The notes under the pieces were generated by a model. That model saw only the letters and a list, made by a program, of their open reading frames with translations. It had not been told where the DNA came from and made no database searches. Shown one piece after another: positions 12,701-22,560 of a stretch of DNA of 64,000 nucleotides (within the stretch, counting starts at the first letter, position 1; every line of letters starts with the position of its first letter). The stretch comes from Helopsaltes ochotensis (Eukaryota > Chordata > Aves > Passeriformes > Locustellidae), in contig VXBM01000001.1 of assembly GCA_013400155.1 (NCBI GenBank), forward strand, positions 4,898,184 through 4,962,183, read 5' to 3'. The translations under genes and the position numbers were made by a program.

Positions 12701-14940
12701 TTCTTGCTTCTTCCCTGTTAACAACAAACACGTTCCAGTGAAAACTATCTTTCCATTAAGAGTAAAATGTCTCACAAAAGCAATATATAAAAGATACCTA
12801 TCACATTCTTCAGCTGCAAATTGTCTGTGAACCACACTGCCTTGTTTTGGTTTTTGGAATGGCTTTATCAGAAGGGCATCTTCCTGTATTCTAAAGGTGG
12901 GAAAAAGGAAGGAAAGTTAGTCAAGAACTTTTCATAATAAAATCCTCATATGCTAAACCTTGCACTATCCTGAGTAACAAAAACTGTTACATTGCTATTT
13001 TCGAAAAAAATGAAAAACTTCAGAACCAACATCAGCTTGGACTTTACCTCAGTTGCAGAACAAAATCAGAAAGGCATTTGCTTCCAGCTGGCATTTAAAG
13101 TCAATTGCTTAAAACAATAATTTATAACATTTGTTTTTATTAATATTATCACTATAGAACCACAATGATACAACTTGGAAGATTTCTCAGATTCACTCTG
13201 ACATTTAAAGTTCTTTACAAATCTCAGCTACAGCAAAGTAGGAACAGGAAGGACAGTGCATTCACTGAAAGAGAGTGACTGGCAGTAACCCTATTCCACC
13301 CTTTCAGGCCAATGTCTCAACACCTCATTAAACAGCTCTGCCTCTTGTAGTGCAATCACCAGAATCACAAATTTAAAAGTCAATTACCATGTAATGAACC
13401 GTACTTGTCAGTAGGCAGCAAAAATTACTTTTAGAGCTCAACAAAGTAATAAAAAGTTAAATATATACATTTTAGCTAGTAAAAGCTATATTTAGTTAAT
13501 TTCATTCATAAACTGAGGTGAAGAAAATATTTTTTCCCATAATTGTCAGCGGGTGGAAAGGATGGAAATCAGAAACCTGAAGCAAGCAAGCCAGGGAATT
13601 TGCTTCTAGCTATGGAATAGAGGAGCCTAGAAACTTAAGGTACCATTTACTCAAAAGGATCTGTAAGCACAAAATCCTCATAACAAGGGCCTATAAAACA
13701 GCAATTTGGAGAGAACTTAAGACCACTATTTTCCTTAAAGTGAAAATAAATACCATGACAGAACAAGAAAAGGAACCCACATAAGAGCCCTACTGGGAAT
13801 CAGCAGTGCTGTGCCAGAACAAGGATAATGATGGTATTTTTGAAAGGCTCCTGATGGTTAGTTAATATTCCACCTAGAAAGTGCAATGGTAGAATGTGCA
13901 ATGGCATCTAAAGAAAATGAACAAAACTAGTCACTATTTTAATGGAGAACAGCTATATTTATAAAATAAATGAAGTGGCACAATGCTTGCTATTATTCCA
14001 CAGATTAAAACATGATTTTTTTTTCCCAGAATGCAATCAGACACTACAAAATCCATTCTTTCAATTCTTCTATAAAGGAAAAATATGCAAGAGTCTTAGG
14101 AAAGTTTCCAGAAAGCCTTCTGAAATAAAGTCCAATAAAAGAGCAAGGGAGAGACAGGAAAAAGTAAGGAAAGTATATGCAAAATGTAGGCCAAATGTTC
14201 AGTATGGTGCAGAAAGTGTCAAGGAACTACAGTACAAAAGCAAAATAAATACATAAATAAAAAAAATCTTTACAATACAGTCAGATCTGACTACAAAATT
14301 CTAGGTCACCAACTGTGCAAACCACTGAAAGTATTGGCCAAGGTCATCTCAAATAAGAGATGTGCAGGTACCTATCAAGGATTGATCACAACACATTTTA
14401 CCAATTCCCAGATCTCTTCACATATTAAATAATAAAGAAATATCAGTTCTTCGCTTTATATCTCTATGTGCTTTTTATCTACAAAGCCTGCTACCAATTG
14501 GCCTTTTTTGTCTTGCTCTCCTAGCAGTTCCATTTTTCCTGATGGATCACAGTGGTATGAACAGTGCTGCCAAAACCCAGCAGTGGATACTAATGCTTGG
14601 AAAAACAAAACACTCTGCTCCAAGAACTGAGGGGCAAATATACACCAGATGGAGATGGCAGAACAGACCTTAATCAGCTGCCCCTAGGAGATGACAAGCT
14701 TTGGCAAGCTTGAGATGAAGAGATGCGAAAATCAAAGAGATTGGTTTTTTCAAAAACCATTTCAACACCAGACCTTACATGCAACAGCATCATCTTCTAT
14801 GCACACTAAGAGGCCATTTGTAGAAAATACATAATTCAAAGTGTTAATTCTGTACTACATTACCTTTTAGTCTTTTGCAGAGACTTCTCTCCACTCTCCT
14901 CATCACTAAAATCAGAATCATAGCCTCCATGGCCATGTGC
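736..14940 (-). CDS. FRA10AC1: FRA10AC1 protein, thirteen coding exons (span)
   Basis: Nuclear protein of the Fra10Ac1 family, reported in human to associate with the spliceosome. The human gene carries the folate-sensitive fragile site FRA10A in its 5' UTR. Coding exons, 5' to 3' on the minus strand: 14864-14940, 12798-12890, 12669-12714, 11786-11862, 11035-11118, 10476-10560, 7289-7334, 4514-4627, 3788-3830, 3222-3346, 2576-2614, 1218-1302, 736-778. All introns are GT-AG and the phases join without a break, giving 957 nt: 318 residues plus stop. With one upstream Met this is about 319 residues, against 315 in human as I recall. The N-terminus (HGHGGYDSDFSDEE), the core (HRFLWNEEDEAD, then EKRLAKKYYDKLFKEYC) and the C-terminus (EEFDEYFQDLFL) match the human protein. 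Residues 175-214 hold a C-x4-C and a C-x2-C pair, a likely zinc-binding fold. The C-terminal third is Lys-rich, then Ser/Asp-rich. The initiator exon is not resolved. Confidence 0.95.
1218..1302 (-). CDS. FRA10AC1: FRA10AC1 coding exon, residues 278-306
   Basis: Acceptor CAACAG, donor GTTAGT. It encodes SDNSNTEDGPSKADFWKG then PRREANEKS. The DFWKGP block corresponds to human ELWKGP. Confidence 0.88.
2576..2614 (-). CDS. FRA10AC1: FRA10AC1 coding exon, residues 265-278, acidic
   Basis: A 39-base exon with acceptor TTTACAG and donor GTAAAT. It encodes QVSSDDSDSSDK, an acidic Ser/Asp tract resembling CK2 target sites, and keeps phase with both neighbours. Alignment to human is loose here. Confidence 0.85.
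3222..3346 (-). CDS. FRA10AC1: FRA10AC1 coding exon, residues 223-264, Lys-rich
   Basis: Acceptor TTTAAAG, donor GTAAAT. It encodes RKEVKTCKKRG, a diverged stretch, then KTKKTKLSCSAKKKSKKKTH. The Lys-rich composition (likely nuclear localisation) and the RRKE start match human. The internal residues diverge freely, as expected for a low-complexity tail. Confidence 0.9.
3788..3830 (-). CDS. FRA10AC1: FRA10AC1 coding exon, residues 209-223
   Basis: Short exon of 43 bases. Acceptor TTTTCAG, donor GTAATG. It encodes LCPECSHKLNFHH, against human LCQECSIKLNFHH. Cys211 and Cys214 form the second half of the putative zinc site. Confidence 0.93.
4514..4627 (-). CDS. FRA10AC1: FRA10AC1 coding exon, residues 171-209
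   Basis: Acceptor TTTACAG, donor GTAAGT. It encodes QFSCGNKHCDENEGLKSW then EVNFGYVEHGEKRNALVKL. The C-x4-C pair (Cys175, Cys180) is the first half of the putative zinc site. Human reads QFFCGNKYCDKKEGLKSW. Confidence 0.95.
4628..7288 (-). other. FRA10AC1 intron with a CpG-rich patch
   Basis: Intron between the FGFRWRHEK and QFSCGNK exons. It is AT-rich apart from a CpG-containing patch at about 6010-6095. No further exon is needed for the reading frame, and no repeat is recognisable. The short open frames on both strands (for example 5407-5795 and 5949-6200) have no recognisable domain. Confidence 0.6.
6010..6095. promoter_or_regulatory. CpG-rich intronic patch with two CTCF-like cores
   Basis: Several CpGs fall in about 90 bases within an otherwise CpG-poor intron. 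The plus strand reads CCACCAGAGAGT at 6044-6055, and GCGCCTCCCAGTGG at 6065-6078 is a reverse-orientation core. By eye each differs from the CTCF consensus core at two positions. This is motif resemblance only. Confidence 0.25.
7289..7334 (-). CDS. FRA10AC1: FRA10AC1 coding exon, residues 156-171
   Basis: Acceptor TTAACAG, donor GTAATG. It encodes FGFRWRHEKEVISGK plus the first base of Gly171, against human FGFRWRVEKEVISGKG. Confidence 0.94.
7335..10475 (-). other. FRA10AC1 intron carrying a CR1 copy
   Basis: A 3.1-kb intron holding the CR1 fragment at 8653-8886. The stretch from about 7960 to 8640 is more GC-rich and less T-rich than its surroundings and may be another old insertion, but I cannot name a family. 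No additional exon is needed. Confidence 0.55.
8653..8886 (-). mobile_element. CR1 LINE 3' fragment
   Basis: The left end is ACAGAATCACAGAATC, the reverse complement of the CR1 terminal ATTCTGTG-like repeat. It is followed by GGTTGGAAGGCACCTC, then a diverged GGAGATTCCACTG and GAGGTTGTTCCAGCG block, which are hallmarks of the avian CR1 3' region. The element therefore runs on the minus strand, the same strand as FRA10AC1, and is 5'-truncated as CR1 copies usually are. Moderate divergence suggests an old insertion. Confidence 0.85.
10476..10560 (-). CDS. FRA10AC1: FRA10AC1 coding exon, residues 127-155
   Basis: Acceptor ATTTTAG, donor GTATCT. It encodes EKRLAKKYYDKLFKEYC then IADLSRYKENK. The only difference I recall from human is Arg for Lys in LSRYKENK. 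This is the most conserved part of the family. Confidence 0.95.
11035..11118 (-). CDS. FRA10AC1: FRA10AC1 coding exon, residues 99-127
   Basis: Acceptor TTATAG, chosen over a competing AG two bases downstream because only this one keeps the frame. Donor GTACCT. It encodes ANDKTDLDVIRENHRFLW then NEEDEADMN, nearly identical to human. Trp127 is split across the intron. Confidence 0.94.
11786..11862 (-). CDS. FRA10AC1: FRA10AC1 coding exon, residues 74-99
   Basis: Acceptor ATTCAG, donor GTGAGA. It encodes YERHKKFVHDYILYYGGK then IEDFRRS, matching human YQRHTKFVNDYILYYGGK. It ends with two bases of Gly99. Confidence 0.93.
12669..12714 (-). CDS. FRA10AC1: FRA10AC1 coding exon, residues 58-73
   Basis: Acceptor TTAACAG-like, donor GTATCC. 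It encodes EEARKRRFHLISMDA, against human EEARNRRFHLIAMDA. Met71 is the first Met in the readable frame. Confidence 0.92.
12798..12890 (-). CDS. FRA10AC1: FRA10AC1 coding exon, residues 27-58
   Basis: Acceptor CTTTAG, donor GTATCT. It encodes IQEDALLIKPFQKPKQ followed by GSVVHRQFAAEECD, matching human (V)EDDLLLQKPFQKEKHG. The exon starts in phase 2 and ends with two bases of Arg58. Confidence 0.92.
12891..14863 (-). other. FRA10AC1 intron
   Basis: A 2.0-kb AT-rich intron between the second and first recognised coding exons. I see no repeat family or conserved coding block. The open frame at 13942-14256 on the plus strand is Lys/Arg-rich low-complexity translation of A-rich DNA. Confidence 0.55.
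14864..14940 (-). CDS. FRA10AC1: FRA10AC1 coding exon, residues 2-27 (first recognised)
   Basis: Acceptor TTTTCAG at 14947-14941, donor GTA after 14864. It encodes AHGHGGYDSDFSDEESGEK, then SLQKTK and the first two bases of Arg27. Human reads MHGHGGYDSDFSDDE. Where human has ATG this exon has GCA, and no in-frame Met exists here or in the next exon, so a coding Met must come from an upstream exon. Confidence 0.92.
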
Positions 14941-17900
14941 CTGAAAATAACAGACCGGTCAATATATCTGCTAATGTAATATGGATATGGTATAATTACA
15001 AATCAGTACTGTCCATCATGCATAAATAAAAGACAGAAAGACAGAGCAAGCAAACAAGTGCAAATTCTCACATGTCTAAGCCAAACAAAATTCCACAGAC
15101 AATGCAGTGTATACTCCAGATAATACAGGGCAAGATCACTTTGCAAAATAGATCACTTTATAAATTATTTATATGCATATGTCCTCATATTTAATCTTCA
15201 CATAGATGCAGCAAACTAAAAGTATGATAAATGCCTTGGGTTTTTATTTTCTAAAAAATGTAATGTTTGTAAGACAAAGGTATTGTTGCCCTGATTTTTG
15301 CAGCCTTTCTGATGTGTTTCTTAGCTTTTAGAATGGAGTCAGAATTCTCAATGTTTAGGCAGTGCTTTGCTATTCCCACGCTGGTGTATCTGTAAGATAA
15401 GGTTTGTTTTGGGAAATGGATTGGTAAACATCACATACCTTTAGATGCAAATTGTACTGACTGACCGTCAGCTGGGCCAGTTGGAGATGAGAGGTGTTCA
15501 CCTTCTCATCCAATCCCTGGCATGGACCTGCGGTCTACTTAAGAAAGAAAGAATAAACAAAGGCCCTCTTTTGGGTCCTTCTCCTCATCGAGTGTCCTGT
15601 GTGGTCCTTGCTAAGCTGAACAGCCCACAGGTATCTTCCCCAGGAGCTAGTCTTTCAGGGAGCTGGAGGACAGCAAGTGATATGTCCACATTATAAATGC
15701 AGGAAAATGGGAATAGAAGTTTATTGGGCTGTGATGCAGCAATTTAGATCATTAACTCTTACACTGGTAACTGGAAATCTGATTGAAGCAATAATGAAAA
15801 TGCAAAACAACAATATGCCTGCAAAACTGTATCGCCTCATCAGCACAACATTCCTACCAGAAAATGAAACCTTTTCCACACACTTTGGGACTACAATGTC
15901 AAATTATTGCATCGAAGAAAACCAAAAAATCCATACTTGCAATGTTTGCAAATGACCAAGCACTGAGTGATGCCCAGATCTATCACCTCCATTTTTCAAG
16001 GCACAGTTCCATGTTCAATTCCTTCAGGAGATGCAATGGCTGAAGTAGAACCCATCTCCTCTCCCTCACTCCTTCTCTGGTACCTTCCTTCCAGTTACAG
16101 TTGTGAAACTACACGTGAACCAGATCAAACTCACCCAAATTACAAAGGAACCTATGCAAAAAAAGATTATTTTAACCCAGATAAGTTTCCTTACAGTTTG
16201 TCCTGAGCCCCCACAACCTACACCAGCCAGCTGAAGGGGCAGCACAGGGAGAGAGCAGCCAAGCTGGCCACCATGTAAACCAGCATCGACTCCAAACAAG
16301 CTTTTACACAACTGAGGTCAAACCAAGAGGTATGGTTACTAATATAGCTGCATGTAGAAAGATTCCACACACACTACCGAAGTATCTTGGTAAGTGAGAC
16401 TGTGGATAAGAAAGGACAATGGGTTAGAGAACAAGCGTGTTTGATTCAGCTCATTCTTACATTACCTACAGTTATACTCCTCAGCCAAAAAGCTGAGAAA
16501 AACAAAATCTGAAAGAAAGACACAACTCCTCAGGATGATTTTGATGAGGTGCCTTCTCTTGATGCAAATGCCTTGCAGAAATGCCATGCTGAAGAGTCAG
16601 CTGTATCCTCTACTGACACCAACAACTGGTTTGTATCGTGCACAGTATGTAAAACACTACTTTCTCATACTGACAGTGAAACATTCTTTTCAAGATTTTT
16701 AAAAATCCTTTACTATTATTATTACCATTTTAACAAATAAATACTGTAATGATCCTCGCACTCTTCTGGATGTTTCTGAAGAACCCATACCTCCTCTACA
16801 CATATATATTTCAACAAAAGCAAATCAAAAAACTTTTCTGAACTATTTTCTATTTCCCAGGAGACATAAAAATTGTTCATTACCAAACAAAACAGAAACA
16901 AACGAAAAAAACAAACTCCCCCAAACAAAACAAACAAAACCCCAAACCAAATAAACAAGTGCAGCAGATGTCTGCTGTAAACCATCCTCACGCACTGGCA
17001 AAAAAGCAGCAATTATGTAGTCTCATAGCTAGGTGGTTTTAGTAGCCAGCCTGTCACTACTTTTGTTAATGAAGTTTATATGGTCTTTAGAAAAGTCTGA
17101 ACACTCTATGAGTATGCAGCAAATATATTTATACTTGGCCCCTAAATTCAAAAATTATCATGCTAATCTAAGAATGTTTTAAATGGCATTAGTAATGCTT
17201 CTCAAATGAACATTGAGAGCTTCCTTCACACTCAAAAGGGAAGAAAGTCCCGGACAACACCATGAGCATGAAAGACTGATGGAGTACTGAAACAGGCAAG
17301 AAAAGGAAAACTCAAATGAAAGGAGATTTTCACAAAGCAGTAGCCCTTGGATGATGTACCCCAGGAAAGAAATAGACATCCTCACTAATCAGCTCTCAAG
17401 TGATTCCAGGAATGATTCAAATAAAAGAAAAAAAGATGCAGAAAAGCTGCTCCAACAGAGTCACACTGTAGGGCTCTCAGAAGCTGATGACTGCCTTTTG
17501 TAAAGCTGATTGTGAATATAAGGGCAAGTATGGCTAGGGACTAGACTGCTCTTCCAACAGGAAAGCTCTTCACAGCTTCAGACGTTCCTCTGAATCGTTA
17601 CAATACCTCACAGGATAAATTCAGAGCGGAAAAGAACACAACCCATGACTGATGTCCTGACACTTCTGGATCACTCCGCTGTTGAAGGCGACAGCAGGAT
17701 GGACCGGTACTGCACTGGTGCTGGGTTTGACAGCAGCAGCTCCAGCAGTGCTGGACCAACCTCACAGACTGGGACTGAATGATTTCTAACCTGACACCTT
17801 AGGATGATTCCAAGATGACCTGAATTTTGGTAAAAGATACCTAGTTCATTTCATGAACTCCATCAAAGAACCTCATTGATAAACGAATCTTGCCTTTTTG

Positions 17901-19269
17901 GTAGGACAATGTAAATGGACACCTACTTAATAATGTAAAATTTCATAACAGACTTCTCCCCTTCTGCACAAAAAAAAAGAAAAAAAACCAATCCCAGATA
18001 AGGAATATATGTTTAATATTTAACTGTAGAAATAAAGGAGCAGATACCAAAGCTTTGTGCCCAGCCTAGCAGACGTAGACATGGATAAGCATAATCATCA
18101 ACAAAATTTAAATCAACTACTTTCACTATTTAATAAATAAACCCCTTAAATATAACTTTGCTTTGATGGAATTTGTCAGACTCAGAATGCTTCTAGTAAA
18201 TCGTTAATACAAATACCAAGTGTTTTATCAAAACATGAACCTGAAAGCTATGTTACTGAAATGGTACAGGGTATTTTGCTGTTGCACCAGCAAAATTTGA
18301 AATTTTTTTTCCAAACAACAAAACAAATTGAAACCACAAAATTAAAATAAGCACAAATATGTTTTGGGGTACATTTAGCTCACATTTAAGTAATTCAAAC
18401 ATCTTGGATTACTTAATAAAGAAATGTGGAAACAGAACAGAGCCCACTAAACTCTCAACTCCTAAAACTCACACAAAACACAGTAAATGCATGAACACTG
18501 TACACAACTGATGTCTGACTGAGACACCAATACTTGATGTCAATACAGGCACTACAAACTGCCCAGCACTGCATTTACAGCAGGTATTTGCATCCAGAGA
18601 ACGCACCTTCTTTAAGCCTCTCTAATGGGGTAAACACACACACTGGTGAAATGGACACATCGCAGTTCCTGCTGACTTCTGACCACAACATGTGGCTGAA
18701 CACAAAACAACAGTCAAAAAGAAGAAAAAAAAGCAAAACAACCCTATAAAATATTCCCAACTGGTGGTTCCTGACCTCAGGCCCAGTCTCGCCACTGCCC
18801 TCATAAACATCGCTCCCATCCTTCCCTTTATCTGCCCAGCACGCGGGGCTGTGGCCGTGTCTGCTCACAGCCCAGACGAGGCCCAGAACAGGTCCGAGTG
18901 CTCCTTTGAGTATCAACTATTTGGGGAGGGTCTGAGGGACGCACTGGATCTATAAAAGGACTTGAGGAGTCATCCTCGATGGATAAACGGATGCTGTGTG
19001 GAAGGTCAGAATGCTTCACTGCAACATGCTCTTCCCACCTTGATGTTGCCTATGAAGCTTTGCCAGCCCCACTTGGGGAAAAAAAAAACCTGAGACTAAG
19101 TACAACTAGCTTTAAATCTATTCTTCCTGGCAAAACCTATTACAAGGACTGCCTGCATATACTGTACAGTGAGCGGCCTAACAAAAAGAAAAGGCACTCA
19201 CAAGATACTGCCCCCTTATTACAACTATGAAAGAAAAAGTCCGAGTGAAAGGTAGGTAACAGCAGACCA
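14941..19269 (-). other. FRA10AC1 first intron (probable)
   Basis: Sequence between the first recognised coding exon and the promoter CpG island. If transcription starts in the island this is intron 1. Short open frames at 15445-16206 have no recognisable domain. Some stretches (about 17600-17830 and 18780-18960) are GC-richer than average. I see no tRNA, rRNA or named repeat. Confidence 0.5.
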
Positions 19270-19440
19270 CGAAATCGAGGATCAGAGCTTTGTGGAGCTC
19301 CACGGAGAAACCGAACACCGGCCCGTATGGGTCGGACGCAGCTTCGGAAGCCGCTCGTTTTCGCTTGTTTTCCCCTCAAGTGGCCCGGCGCTGTCCCGGC
19401 CCGCCGGACCCTTCCTCCGCCGCCGGAGCGGGGCACAGGC

Positions 19441-19736
19441 NNNNNNNNNNNNNNNNNNNNNNNNNNNNNNNNNNNNNNNNNNNNNNNNNNNNNNNNNNNN
19501 NNNNNNNNNNNNNNNNNNNNNNNNNNNNNNNNNNNNNNNNNNNNNNNNNNNNNNNNNNNNNNNNNNNNNNNNNNNNNNNNNNNNNNNNNNNNNNNNNNNN
19601 NNNNNNNNNNNNNNNNNNNNNNNNNNNNNNNNNNNNNNNNNNNNNNNNNNNNNNNNNNNNNNNNNNNNNNNNNNNNNNNNNNNNNNNNNNNNNNNNNNNN
19701 NNNNNNNNNNNNNNNNNNNNNNNNNNNNNNNNNNNN
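19441..19736. other. Assembly gap (296 N) in the CpG island
   Basis: A run of 296 N. The left flank ends in CCGCCGCCGGAGCGGGG and the right flank begins GGGCGGGCGGCGCGGGG. The gap is therefore in extreme GC sequence, and open frames translated through it are meaningless. Confidence 0.99.
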
Positions 19737-19960
19737 GGGCGGGCGGCGCGGGGCAGCGAGGCGCGGGGGAGGGCGATCGGCACGGGAGGGGAGGGGAAAG
19801 CCGCTCATCATGTTTAGGGGCGAGGGGAGTCTCCCTGCCCGGGAACCCGGTCAGCGGCCCCGGCTGCCGCGGTCTCCGCCTCTGGGAAGGTAGGACTCTG
19901 CCGCAGGGGCTCAGAGAGGCCTGAGTGCGCCCCTCTTCCCGGCCCGGATCGCCCCCGCAC

Positions 19961-19963
19961 CAT
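19961..19963 (-). other. FRA10AC1: Candidate FRA10AC1 initiator ATG at an exon 1 donor
   Basis: On the minus strand the sequence reads CCGGGGATG|GTGCGG. Splicing from this ATG to the first recognised exon would give M-AHGHGGYDS in the right phase, with G at -3 and G at +4 after splicing. The donor GTGCGG is weak. Other ATG-GT combinations exist in the region, and the real exon could lie in the gap. Confidence 0.28.
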
Positions 19964-22174
19964 CCCCGGCGCTTTCGGGCAGCGCGGTCCCTGTTGCGGG
20001 GGCACGGGCTTAGACCCCGCTGCGGGAGTCGGGGCTCGGCGGAACGGGTCCCTCGGGAGGATCGGGGAGGCGGGGGTCGTTGTTCGGGAGGAGACCTCTC
20101 GCGGACAAGGGGACCCCTCAGGAGGGCGACCCGGGAGGCGCTCTGCGCTGGGCGGCAGCTGCCAGGCGTGCCCGGGAGGTGCGCGCTGCGCTCGGCGCGG
20201 CACGGACCGCGATCGCGGCCTCGGCACGGCGATCTGTAACGCTGATTTCTGCCTGTGCCAGCGGCTTCTCTTCGGTCGCATCTCGCAGTTAGGAGAACGA
20301 AAGGCAGTATGTGACTCAGTTTCCCTGTGAGGACCGACGGCAACTGGGCAACAGGAGTTTGAGAGCCTGTGGGTTGCATCATAAAAAAGAGCTTTATAAG
20401 CCAAAAGTATTTGCTGATAAAGTAGCTGGGGAGCACCAATCTTCGGCATTAAGTCATCAGATACAGCAGTTAGCTGTCAATGAATTGATAGTTTCCCATC
20501 AAACATAACTGCTGAGGTCTGAAATGCGGTAATCCATCACAGATACTTTCTTCTGGACTGTGTTAGAGTTTCCAGTTGTGTTATTGATTCCTGAATAGTT
20601 AAACCACAGATACACTTAATACAGGGAAATATTAAAAATTTAAATACTGCTGCTGCCCTTGTAATATGCAAGTTGTAAAATATAAGTTGTAGGTAGTTGC
20701 TTTTCTGCAGTACGGCAATCACACACCATAGTTGACAGTGTATCTCCTTGCCTTGGCTGCTCAGTCTCTGTTTTCAGATTTTTTCTCCTGATCTGGTGTT
20801 TGTGTTACTTCTTACCTCATTATTGCTGTGAAGGGTACAAAGATGATGTTAAAGTGTCCTATGGAAAGGAACTGTGTGTATTTGAGTGCATGCAGTATTC
20901 TGCTGAAGTTCTTCTGAATGTGGCCCTTTTCCTCTAAAGGGCAGAGACTCTGTTGCAAAAATGGAATTATCCTAATTAATAATTTAAATATATCAAAATA
21001 AATAATGTATACCCTCAAAGCTGTAATAGCAGGCATCTTTTTGTTGTTCCTGTCTTATGGCAATGACAGACTGCTTTAGTGTGAATGAATCCTGACATGA
21101 TTCTGGAAACTGGGCCAACACATCATTGATTATGCACTTTGAAGAAGAGTGGGAAAGGTAGAGGAAAGATTTACAATTCCTGAATCTCTTGGCATTGTGT
21201 TGTGGCCACAAAAGCCTGCATATAGAAAAAATACAGTTTCTGGGACAGGAAGATTCTGCAGTGAGTCCAACTATAGCAGCTGCTGTAGATGCTGAAATTA
21301 TGTTATAAACAGCTCTTCTGAGAAAAGCAGCTAGATAATTTCATCTTGCTATGCTATGCTTTTCTGATGTCTAACTGTGTTGCTTTAGAACATCACCTGA
21401 CTGCATTTTATGTGTGGGCTACAGTACGCTACAGCTGGAGAATGGGTTCAGAAATGGCCTCCTAAATAAACTGGAAGTTGCAACTGAATGTGCCCTTAGC
21501 CCTTGGTATATGCATTATATCTTTCTCCAATGGGAGTATCTCCGTAGTTTAATTCTAGCAAAAATACGTTTTGACACCAAAAAGGCACTTCTCTCATATG
21601 AGTCCCACAGGAATGGAAGAAAAAAACCAGACAAGATGGGCATAACTCTTTACAGGGCAGGAGGTGCTTGTTACATTTTAAGTTAGATTTCAATGACTGT
21701 ACAGCCAAACCTTAGGAGCACAGCTTTCCTTTACAAGTAAGTCAGTCTATGCCAATCTTTACAAGTAAGTCAAGCTGCCACTGAAGAGAGCATTCTTCTT
21801 GAACTGGCCTTAGTGCTCATCTGACCACTCCTGCTGAACTGCAGAATTTAATTTTCTGCCACCCTAGCTCCTGTGACTGTCCTGATGTAGTGTCTGCGTG
21901 AGTAACCCTGGTGGGGCAAAAAAATGTTAGGGGTGGAGGGATGGAACAGGAGGGAAGTTGGAGGTGAAAAACAGGGGCAGCTCTTTCAGCAGCAGCTCTC
22001 TTTTAGATCAGGTCAGCACTAATGTGAAACAATAGTCTTAAATTACAGTAGCCCTCAACTTCGTGGTCCACAAAGGAGAAAACATCACTGTGGTTTTAAC
22101 TTTAGTTCTGCCCTAAATCTAGAATGGGCTGAAGTATGAGACCTGGTGTATCCAAAAAGTTTAAGTCAGACATG

Positions 22175-22560
22175 GTACATGCATCATAGAGATGTAGAAT
22201 TCTAAGTCTTATACCTTGAGCTGTTCCTAAAAGGTTCTAGTATAGGAGATTTCACAGCTTAATACCTTAATCAATTAACCTCTTAGGTATAAAGGCGTTT
22301 TTCCTACTATCTAAGAAAAATCTTCGTTGTTGCTACTTGAGATAATTTCTTAACACCTTGCACTAGTTTGTACAGTAAGCAAGAAGTGATCATCATTTGA
22401 ATAACATCTTTAAATACTGGAAGAGATATATCCCCACAGTTTTCCCTTTTTGCAGCGTAAGAAAGTACTTCAACCTTTCTATATAGCTTACATATTGGAG
22501 AACTCCTACATTTTATTGCTCTTTTTCTGACTCAGATTTCTCTATGTATTTTTAAGAAAT
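22175..22560 (-). mobile_element. Ancient, degraded CR1/L3-type LINE fragment
   Basis: Read left to right it follows the reverse complement of the old CR1 3' region. It begins with CATCATAGAGATGTAGAATTC, then the 'aattaacctctta' block and 'tactggaagagatatatcccc'. It then has a block of the form 'gcgtaagaaagtacttcaacctttc', and ends at 'tttattgctctttttctga'. The order of blocks is right but identity is low, as for elements predating the bird radiation. Boundaries are approximate. Confidence 0.55.

Larger units (their letters stand above)
19270..20290 (-). promoter_or_regulatory. FRA10AC1: CpG island, FRA10AC1 promoter and probable first exon
   Basis: A very GC- and CpG-rich block containing GGGCGGGC GC boxes, a 296-base N gap, and sharp transitions to AT-rich DNA on both sides. 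Its position 5' of the first recognised FRA10AC1 exon, on the correct side, makes it the promoter. The human counterpart contains the FRA10A CGG repeat in the 5' UTR. On the plus strand a good donor-like site, GGAAG|GTAGGA near 19,889, leaves room for a divergent non-coding transcript, as is common for CpG-island promoters. Confidence 0.8.

Noticed and set aside
15445..16206. Run of plus-strand frames that could be a retrocopy
   Set aside because: No block matches a protein I know, there is no poly(A) tail or target duplication, and frame changes are frequent.
19140..20449. Long open frames on both strands across the first CpG island (up to 385 codons)
   Set aside because: They run through 296 N and through GC-rich DNA where stops are rare. 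Real sequence on either side shows no domain and no conserved residues.
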